DNA of 64,000 bases from positions 3,534,001 to 3,598,000 of the forward strand of contig NC_065421.1 in NCBI RefSeq assembly GCF_024362695.1, in the 5' to 3' direction. The translations under genes and the position numbers were made by a program. The notes under the pieces are model-generated. The model saw nothing but the letters and a program-made list of their open reading frames with translations. It did no database searches and was not told the origin of the DNA. This DNA comes from Pectinophora gossypiella (lineage: Eukaryota > Arthropoda > Insecta > Lepidoptera > Gelechiidae). Shown piece by piece: positions 11,079 to 22,100 of the stretch (positions are counted from its first letter, which is position 1; the number at the start of each line of letters is the position of its first letter).

Positions 11079-11576
11079 TTGTTAGTGACTTCGTAACGAA
11101 TACTGAGGGGGATGATTCAGATCATGATTCTGAGTTAATATCAAGTGGAAATTTCTGTCGTGGAATTATTTTTTTTGTGTTAGGTATTTTTAATTATTTT
11201 AATTCTATACTTTGGAAAACCATAACCTGTGGTCGCGATCCTCAGCAGTGAGGGAACGACGAAGAAGAAGAATACTTTGGGAATTAAAATTCCACTCGAT
11301 ATTAACTCAGAATAATGAGCTGCATAATCCCTCTCTGTATTCGTTACGAAGTCACACCGTAACGAATACTCAGGGGGATGATTCAAACCATGCTCCTGAG
11401 TTGATATCAAGTAGAATTTCTTGTCGGAAAATTCGTAAAAAATGTAGTGTTTTTTTAAATATTTTCAGTTCGATACTTTTGCGACGGAAAATTCCACTTG
11501 ATATCAACTCATACTCATGGTCTGAATCTTCCCTCAGAGTTTTCGTTGCGATGTCACTAACACCCTGTATATTAAA
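11079..11576. mobile_element. Cluster of mariner-type MITEs
   Basis: Two copies of the 228-bp-type foldback MITE are fused near 11360, and a third, incomplete one starts at 11580 with CAGGGTGTTAGTGAC. ORFs here are read-through of the MITE arms, not genes. Confidence 0.65.
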
Positions 11577-11699
11577 CCTACAGGGTGTTAGTGACACCGG
11601 CACCATACCGAATACTGAAGGGGATGATTTAGCTCATTATAACGGTTTAGGGTATTCAGCGGAAACCGTCTCTGTACAGAAACAGAAAAGTCCTTTAAA

Positions 11700-12500
11700 T
11701 CTATTTTCGTTTGAAAAAATGTCGATATTTTTTTTGTAAGATCAAAATATTCGCCCCACTCAAGATGTTTCTGATTTCAAATGATATAAAAAACTACCTC
11801 TACTTACAAAAGAAAAAAGTCATCAAAATCTGTCCTGTCCCTGGCAAGTTACAAATGAAACCCTTCATTCTTAAGATGAATAATAAGTATCCGAATGAAT
11901 ACATAAGTACTTAGCTTTTTTTTATTCGTTTCCAGTCCAGTGTGTTAGTGACACTAAATTATAGGAATACCTACGTAGAAACGTATTCAGCACATTATTC
12001 CGAGTAAATAAATATCAAGTGTAATTTTCCTTCAAAAATATTTTAAGTAGTACAAATAAGCGTTTGTAATTTTTAAAATACTTTCCGAAAATTGCCAAGT
12101 AGACAATTTTAGACGCGAAAACGAATACGGCAGAAAAAGACAGTACCTACTTCCTTATAACATAAAATAATTAGGTGTCTACTGAAATCAGCAACATTAT
12201 ACCTACGTGACTATTTTTCATAATTCGTTGCTATTTATATTTCATTACCTTCGTACTTATTTAGGTGTTCAAGAAAATATAATTTTAATTATAATATTTA
12301 TACCCAAATAAAAAACAAAGAGAAAATTACAATTAAGTATAAATTATATTTAAAATAAGATTGCATTATCGGGTGCCTGCCTAAGACACTTTCGTAAGTA
12401 TAAATTGTAATATTAAGTACATAATGCATAAATTTAAAAGTAGAGTCAGAAATATCCAGACCGTTAAAATACATATACGATGATCTATTTGACAGGCAGG
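11700..12500. other. AT-rich intergenic DNA, nothing recognised
   Basis: Between the predicted start of lyase copy A (10624) and the stop of copy B (13146). No exon, promoter element or bounded repeat could be supported. Confidence 0.45.
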
Positions 12501-12505
12501 TGGCT

Positions 12506-12765
12506 GTTCGTGCAATTGGGTTCAAGATAAATTATGAAATTCTGATTACTAAATAAACACCGATCTAAAACATACGAAAAACATTTTTTCTTTTTCTATT
12601 TAACTTATTTATGAATTTTAATAAAGAAAAACGTAATAATAGGTCCGACTTTTTATGACGTTTTTCTATGGCATCACAGTGTGCTTTTTCATACGAATTC
12701 TTTTTTAGTTTACTTAGTAAAAAGTAACTGATTTGACTAGTTGGAATCTAAGGACGTACCCTATT
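12506..12765 (+). mobile_element. MITE family B copy
   Basis: The most continuous copy of family B (GGTTCAAGATAAATT to CTAGTTGGAATCTA). It serves as a reference for the disrupted copies at 4933-5480 and 59596-59860. Confidence 0.55.
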
Positions 12766-13145
12766 TTGTTTCTAATTTGACAGATTCTAGAGTATAATAG
12801 GATGTATATTTCGTCACCTTATAGTGAAAACGACGTAAGCGAAATTTTGAAAAATCACACTGTAATAAACCACATTAGACAATCTAGCGTCATTCAATTG
12901 TGATTAAAATTTTTACCCGGAATGAAAGTAATTGAAAGAAATAGAGGTTTTTTTAAAGAAAATCACATGAGTGTAATATTTCAAAATGGCGGCGATATTA
13001 TGTTAATATAGGAATTGAATTACACGATTTGGCCTGGCTCTCCTGATCATCTGTCTTTCGACTTCATAAACTTACACAATGCTGAACTATACATAACGTA
13101 TACATGACAGATATGAACAATTATTTTTTTTATCTTTTTTATGTT

Positions 13146-16100
13146 TCAAAGGCTTCCATCTCGAAACATTTTTAGTATTTCCAAGATTTTATTCCTGTTC
13201 TCTTCAGTGATAGGTTTCTTGGGCAGTGCGGGGGGACCCATTTTGAGACCAGTTTCCATTTCCATGGCCACTTTTAGTGCTGCAATTCGTCCACCTGAAG
13301 AACATTAACAGAACAATAATTAATGTTTCAATGTGTTGCGGTGCAAATTCAAATTCAAATTCAAAAATATATTTTTTCAATAGGTAACATGGTTACACTT
13401 TGAATCGTCAATTTTACATAACGAACGTCTCATCCACCTAAAACTACTGCAGATTCTAACAACCTGTATAGCCGGGGAAAAGAAGCTGCAAGAAAAACCG
13501 CGGCACAGGGCCCTACACGTTCTTTAAAAATAATAAAATAAACATAAAATATTGGTATACAATTGAGTAATTTAGCTGCCTAATATCAGTTCTCAGACAG
13601 TTAATCCCATGCATTCATATCTTCTAAATAATCACTAACTTTATAACAACCTTTTTTGTAAAGTTTTTGTTTAACTACTGTCTTAAAACAGTTGAAAGGC
13701 AAATTCTGAATGTCAATGGGAATCTTATTGTAAAAACGGATACAATGGTGCTAATTCCTGTAAATATCATCTAATTTTATTTTAAGTTATATCTGTCATT
13801 TTCTTATCCGCCCAAAAGGAAAGGGACGGGTAATCGACAAGCATAAAATTTATGGAACACACGTCAATTTTAAGCACAAATCTAAACCAACCGTCTAAAA
13901 ATTTTACATCCGTCAATAACCCGACACAGTTAAGTAGACAGCACGTCAAACGGATTGCATACCAGCGACGTACCTTTTGATTCTCCCGGGTTATTCATTC
14001 ATTCACTCATTCTTCCTAAAATGAAGAGCTGTGAATCATCCGTCCCTTTCCTTTTCGACGGATATGAAAATGACGGATATAACTTTAGATAAAATTAGGC
14101 GGTGTCTGCAGGAATCGGGGCCATTGCCCCTTAAAAGATTTAGTAATCTTATGTAATCGACTGACTTGTAAAGCAAGTTTATTTTTATTCCGGGTATTAA
14201 CCGGGTGCTTATTCTATACCTACTTGCGTCTATGGGACTTTACCCATATTCTAAGATTTTAACTCGATCTTTCCCTGACTCCGTCGTCAGTGGATATGAA
14301 ACTAATCTCAGCTTTGAGACTGCCCGCAATATCATGTCAATGTGACAGTTCTCATATAAACTGATTGTCCGAAAGAAAGATGATCCGTGCTACGGAAGGC
14401 ACGTTAAACCGTTGGCCCCAGTTACTACTTACTGATGTAGGTTAGTAGTCGTTACATGAGTCATGTCAGAGGCCTTTGGCGGCTCAATAGTAACCCTGAC
14501 ACCAGGGTTGATGGGGTTGGTAATCCACCTCGCAACCCACACGATAAAAAAGAAGGAATTGATATCAAATTAAATTTTCCGTCGCTAAAGTATGGCATTG
14601 AGAATAATTGTAATTAAGTACCTTGTTCTGATATTTTGTCCACGGCCGATGTTAATTGGTCTTGTAAGATCCTGGCTCGCTCAACATCCCCACATTGAGC
14701 TGCAGATATAATATTTCCCATCAGGTCAGGGAACAAGTTGTTTGCTGGACTCTGGAACGTCCTGATTCCGAGGACAATTCCCGGCGCCAAGAGCTGAAAG
14801 AAGAAACAAAAATGTAAAAAACCTTATTACTTTTTCATCACATCACTAATTTAAGAGCCAAGCTCTTGTCGGTGTAGCATTCTCCATTCGTTTCTATCAA
14901 AGACCAATTTCTTCACTTCCTTATAAGACACGACGTTCGCCTTCTCTTTAATCTGTTCCATAAAGCTCTTCTTGGTCTTCCCCTTTCTCTCTTTCCTTTT
15001 ACTTTTTAAAACATAAATATTAAAAACTTAAAAAAGGTCTCACAACTATATACGTACATAAACTCACGCCCGTAATCCCTAATGGGGTAGGCAGAGCCAC
15101 ATCAAATAATCAAAGACAACTTGCAGCCACTGTTGATACGATGTCGTAAACTGGATATGATGAACCTTGTAATGATAAGGGGTCAGCCTGTCGCCCATAA
15201 CATTAATCCATCAAATCTTACAACTAGTACTAAATAATATTTACAAATTAATTAATAAAAAAGATAAAAATAATGAAGCATAAAAAAAACTATTCGAAGA
15301 GCCCTTCTCGAAGAGAGTCCTAATTTTATTCTTGTACCGGGTGACAGCCCTCAGCGCTCCCCATTTGTCCGGGCAAGTAGTTAAAGCCATTTGCCGGAAA
15401 TCTACAATAAGTAAAGTAAGACCAGTTACTCGTTCTCCTCCAAGCATTAGCTGCTGATCATCCACAAGAATCTTCAGAACCTCGGCAGCTTCCACGAGGT
15501 CATTGGATGTGAACTTCAGGCCTTTAAAGTTGGGTATCGAAGCGGTGGCCGCCTTCACGAAAGCTGGCATACTTACTGAAAACATGTACAAATAAATGAG
15601 ATTATAACACACACCCAAACTCACATACAACATATGTGTGAAAAGTGTGAGTATTGAGATGCAGTGTAGCACCAAACGCCACTATAATGATTATGTGATT
15701 ATGAATAAAGTCAGTATGTATTCAGCACTTGGTAGTTTCAGTTGTCTCCCTACGAACGTCCCTATATGGCGACCCTGCCATCCCATATTTGGGAGCCGTT
15801 AGCGTGAGTGCGAAATAGATCACAATGCACTTTGAACTCGGGATACCGGTGCTCGTGTCAATCATTTTTATTCGGGTTCGTGAAATTAAAATCCACAATG
15901 GGCAACTCTGCAACTAAAACTGAGTCCGGGACACAAAATCAAAATCAAGTGATAACGCAAATTGGGCAGCACAACGAGATAGAACAGCGGCACGCTATAC
16001 TGGCGGAACATTTGGGACGTACTAGCTGGTATGTGTTGGCGTTAGCGATCATCGTGTCCATAGTGGTGGCTTTCTTTGCCGTACGCTACGCCGTCGTGAG

Positions 16101-19100
16101 CTGCAATAAAAGGATGGATCGCCGAGCTCAAGGCCAAATCATGAGGAACAGACAGGTATAGCTTCAAGATTTCTAATTCTCACACCCATGGCGCCACGAG
16201 CAATCATTACTCCAGAAAACATACAGTATCAAGTACGCAACTTTATGACAGTATTCTGCTACAGACACCAACTTCTATACTGCGACACCAGTATTGAGCA
16301 CGTCAGTGAGAATTTGATTAAGGTGAAATCTGTATTTATTTCAAGTCATACAGAGGGACTATTTACAAATGGATCATTAAACAACGTACGACGCGAAGCA
16401 ATTTGTGATGAAATCGGAAATATACCAGTTGGAATTGGAAGCGAAGAGATAATGGTCGTCCGTCTTTCCCTCTGCGAAGGCAACACCTGGCAGTTCATCT
16501 GGGCCTGCGCTTTCCCCTAATCAGTGATAAAGTACGTGTAAGTGCAGCAATAGTGCGGTGACTGTCCCTCCCCTAGTGTTATCGTTCTCAAATTTCCCTA
16601 CGTTAATTAAGCGCGAAAACTGTGAACTGCGGCAACTCGAGAGGTTATATGAGGTATGAAATTATAATGTTAAAGTCTAATGTAATCACTAATATCACTA
16701 TCTATATTAATTTTGCAAGTGTATATGGATGGCAGAACTTATAGAAGAATTACTTGAGCAATTAACCATTGTAAGAGAGTATTTGATTAAAATAGGTCCT
16801 AAGAGACGGAAAAATAAAGGTGAAGCATTAAGAAATAAGATAATAGAGTTTAATCAACTAAGTGACAGATATAACAATTACATAAGTACTTGGAGTAAGA
16901 TATTATCATCTGTAGACCATGCTGAAAAGGAGTTAATAAGCAATTTATGTGTACGTTTTAATGCAGTCCATTTAGAGGTTCAAAGGTTATTGGGGCAAAC
17001 TACTTCTAGTAATTCCAGTAGTAGTGCAAGTTCATCAGACAGCGAATTATCCACAATGGCTAAATTTGATTTAAAGGTGGCACTGAGCCTTATGCCGGTG
17101 ATGAACGATACCGAGGCCAATACTAAAGAGTTGATAGATGCTATCGGATATTATAGTTCGACTTTGGACTCAGAATCAAAAGCTAGTCTGATAAATTTCG
17201 TACTAAAAACCCGTTTGTCCCAATCTGGTAAATTAAATCTGTCTAATTCGTATGGGTCTGTCAGTGATTTGTTGAAGGATATGCGTCAGACTCTACTGCC
17301 GAAAAAAGCTGCGACAGCGCTTCAAGCGAGACTGCAACAGGCAAGGCAGGACGTCAAGTCAGTGGCAGATTTTGGTAAGCAACTTTCAGATTTATTTGTC
17401 GATCTTACAATTTCACAGTCGGAAGGAAATACAGACAGCTACAAAATACTAAGGCCAATTAATGAAAAGATGGCTATAAAGAGGTTCGCCGATGGGTTAC
17501 GTAACCGTAGACTGGGAACTATAGTGGCTGCTCGCGACTTCCAGCATTTGAAGGATGCTATACAAGTCGCGCAGGAAGAAGAAGCTTCGTCATCGACTCC
17601 TTCAGGAGAATTTATAGGTATGTACCAAAATCGCCGTAGAAATCATAATGATTCCAACAGGATGTATGGCAGTCGAGGCGGACGCGGTGGACGTCCACTG
17701 TATACAGGCCGTCCTACAAGAGGTAATGCCAGGGCACGCCCTTACAACAGACAATATAATCAATATTCACCAAATCCGAGATTCGGGTATCGACAAGGGT
17801 CATTTCATAGGAATAACTACAAAGGTAGATCTAATTCCAATCGCAGATTTACGGCACATAGTAACATGCACATAATGAGTCATGATAACTCTTCATCAAA
17901 TCATGATACAGTAGAGCAACCAAATACAGCGTCACTGAATCATTTTTTTCGAGCATGATTACATTTGCATGACCAATAATCTAAACAAAGTATCATTTGG
18001 TTTAGAATATCAAACTTACCAATGGCTAATTGACACCGGTGCATCATTGTCAGTAATGAAACGTGACTGCGTGATAGGTTTACAAATTCCAATCCATAAA
18101 ACGAAGCTACGAGTAAACGGTATCGGCGGGACCGTAATATCAGATGGATATGTTTATTTAAAATTACAATCATGCGGCCAAATATTTCATCATAAGTTCT
18201 ACGTATTTTCAAACTTGCCGTGTGATACAGATGGTATTTTAGGCCAAGATTTCTTAGTAAAATATAGAGCGACATTGAATTACGAACTAGGTACTTTAAA
18301 CTTATTAACGGAAGATGAAAAATGCGTACAGTTGATATTTAATTATTACGATAGGCAGTTAAACTCTAGTATGACTATACCGGCACGTAGTGAGTCAATT
18401 CACTACGTAAGTATGGGTAACATGCAAACGGATGATTGTGTAGTCAGTAATCAGGAGGTATGTGAAGGGTCTTTATAGCGAATACAATATCTAGACCGAT
18501 TGATGGTAAGATACCAATCAAAATTTTGAACACTAGGGATAGTGATATTACCTTGAAAAATTTTTATCCAATCACGTCAAACTTAAAAGAATACTATGTT
18601 TGCCAATTTAATAAAACAAATATCAATGCAGATAGGGTTAAATCGTTATTTAATCAATTAAGCTTGGAAGGTCTGAATGAAGAGGAACAAAAATCGATTG
18701 AGAACATCTGCGCTAAGTTTCCCGATATTTTTCATTTGCACGGAGATAAGTTAACCACCACCCCCCTGTACCAGCAAACAATCGAATTAAAAACACATAG
18801 TTCTCCAGTCTATGTAAAACCATATCGCTTACCACAAGCTCAAAAATCGGAAATAGATAGACAGATCGAAAGCATGTTAAAAGACGGAATAATTGAGGAA
18901 TGTAGAAGCGCATGGTCGAGTCCATTATTGTTAGTACCAAAAAGAAGCGACAATACTGGCACTAAAAAATGGAGAATCGTCATCGACTACCGTAAGTTAA
19001 ATGAGTGTATTAAAGATGACAAGTTTCCATTGCCAAATATATCCGATATTTTGGATTCGCTATCGGGAGCAGTATACTTTTCACATCTAGACTTATATCA

Positions 19101-22100
19101 AGGTTTCTATCAACTAAACTTGCATAAAGATAGTAGACCATATACCGCGTTTACTACTAGTAAAAATCAGTATCAAATGACTAGGCTTCCCATGGGCCTT
19201 AAAACCAGCCCAAGTGCCTTTTCGAGAATGATCACTGTAGCTATGTCCGGTTTGAACTATGAACAATGTATGGTATATCAAGACGATTTAGTATGTTTCG
19301 GTAGAAGTTTAGATATTCACAACAAAAATCTATTAGACATTTTCACACGGCTAAGGGAAGTAAACTTGAAACTAAACCCTAACAAATGTACATTTTTGAA
19401 AAAAGAACTTCTATATCTAGGACATGTAGTATCAGAGAATGGAGTATTACCTGACCCAGAAAAATCAAGAGTGTTAGAAAATTATCCGCAACCACAAAAC
19501 ACCGATGACGTAAAGCGGTTTGTCGCCTTCGCCAACTATTACCGAAAATTCATTCCGAATTTTGCGCAAAAGGCAGTTTCTTTAAACAAATTATGTTGCA
19601 AAAATGTTCCGTTTAGATGGACAGATGACTGTGAGCAATCATTTCAAGAACTTAAACATTCACTAACCCATCCTCCGGTATTACAGTATCCTAACTTCTC
19701 AGAGAGCAATGAATTTGTTTTACAAACGGATGCTTCAGGTATAGCTGTAGGAGCGGTACTTACCAACAGCGATGGGCGACCCGTAGCTTACGCAAGTCGT
19801 AGTTTAAATAGAGCCGAAAGAAACTACCCTACTATCGAAAAGGAGTTATTATCGATAGTATGGAGCGTGAAGTACTTCCGCCCTTATTTATACGGAAGAC
19901 GTTTCAAAATTCAAACTGATCATAGGCCGTTAGTGTATTTGTTTGGAATGCGTGATCCATCAAGCAGATTACTAAAATTCAGATTGCAGTTAGAAGAATA
20001 CAATTTTTACATAGAGTATATAAAAGGCAAACAAAATTCCGCAGCAGATACCTTATCACGCATAAACTTGACGTCAGATGAGTTGAAAACCATGAATGAG
20101 CATGTTATGAATGTAGTAACCCGAGCGCAAGCGAGGCGTATTCGTGAACTACAGGGTAAGCAGACAACGTCAGATAATAGGGTTGTTAATAATTTCCCAG
20201 ACTTGAGGCCTGATCAACCAAAGGTTGTGGACATTATTAAAAAACCAAAAGAAATGACGGAATTATCATTAACAACAAATAGGAAAATATTAACGCTGGA
20301 AAAAGATGGATTAATAAAAGAGAGGTCAAAATATTTTTTGTATGTTCCAAGTATGTCGTGTATATTTTTCAATAGCCTATCTCGATCATCAATCACGCGA
20401 GACGTATTGGTGAGAGATTTGTCTATTTTATGTAAAAGACTACTAATACGGGATATTTGCGTATTAAAAAATGAAAATAATAGAGATTTTGTAGCGGGAA
20501 TTTCAGAGGAAATAAAGAATAGGAAAGATTGGACCGGTCCACGACTATGCGTTTTAAGAAATGTACAGAGGTTACACAATAAAGATGATATACGCGTAGT
20601 TATTAATGACTTTCATCTACTGCCCACTAGTGGCCACGCGGGCATTAGACGAATGACAAACAACATTAAAAAGTTCTACTATTGGCCAGGTATGGATAGC
20701 AATATTCGCGAATTCGTGTCCAAGTGTGCCAAATGTAAAACACAAAAACATTCAATTAAAACAAAACAACCGATGGAAATAACAAGTACAGCAAACTATG
20801 CTTTTGAAAAGGTTTTTCTTGATGTTGTAGGACCATTACCTAAAGATGATGATAACAACACTTATATCTTAACATTGCAATGCGAACTCTCAAAATTTGT
20901 AGAAGCTTATCCCTTACAGTCAAAGGATGCAGTCACAGTGGCACAATCATTTGTCAATAATTTCGTGCTACGATATGGAATTCCACAGCAAATAGGTACG
21001 GACCGAGGTACAGAGTTTATCTCATCAACGATGAAACAGGTATGTGAGTTACTCAAGATCAACCACCTGACATCAACAGCTTACCACCACGAGTCAATCG
21101 GAGCGTTGGAAAATACGCATAAATCGATGGGTGCGTATTTGAGAATACAGTGCGAAAATAAAGCGAACACATGGAGTAGCTGGGTCCCGTACTGGTGCTT
21201 CTCGTATAACAACACCGTGCACAGCGAGACCAAGTACACTCCGCACGAGCTAGTATTCGGTAAGTCGTGTACAATACCATGTAATTTGATTACTGGTGAC
21301 GTAGATCCCTTGTACAGTCACGACAGTTACCCACTCGAGTTAAAGTACAGGCTCCAGACTGCTCAGAAAGATGCTAGAAATAATTTAATAGCAAGTAAGT
21401 TACAACGAAAATGTATTTACGATGTTACAGCTAGGCCGGTAACTTATAGAAATGATGACTATGTATTATTAAAAAATGAGACAGGAACCAAATTAGACTG
21501 TATTTATACCGGTCCCTATCTAGTTTTGGAGGATATGGGTCCCAATGTCAAAATATTAAAAAAGGGAAACCCTGAAATTGTACACAAAAATCGCACAAAG
21601 CGATATGCAATCTAATGTAAGCTAGTTAAGAAAAGAAAACAGGACTATGTTATAAATAAGTCTCTACTACTAATAGGTAAGTATATATAGGCATAGTTAT
21701 AATGTTATGTGGTACCATGGTTGTGAAATAGAAAACCTATACCAATATATAAAAACTATATAATCGATATAGATAATCAACGTGTATAACCGATATACTT
21801 ATTAAAAAACAGCATTATAACATGCAATGTATATCTTATAATAATTATGTTTTCTCTCTAACTGTACTTAAAGAGAATCAAGTATGTACTCGTGCTTACT
21901 CGTATTGTAATAATGATGTCACTTAAGATATATTATGTTACTGTATAACCCTATATACCAATTGTATTGTAATCTATGAAACAGAAAACAAATAATAGTA
22001 TTATTGTTTTCTTTTCCCCCTCAGGGAAGGTGCAGTGTAGCACCAAACGCCACTATAATGATTATGTGATTATGAATAAAGTCAGTATGTATTCAGCACT

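Noticed and set aside
15241..15675. 144-codon minus-strand ORF covering exon 5 of copy B
   Set aside because: Only 15430-15575 is exon. The rest is a chance read-through of the donor, a SINE fragment and the intron.
18713..21280. Antisense ORFs within pol
   Set aside because: Shadows of the long sense pol frame.
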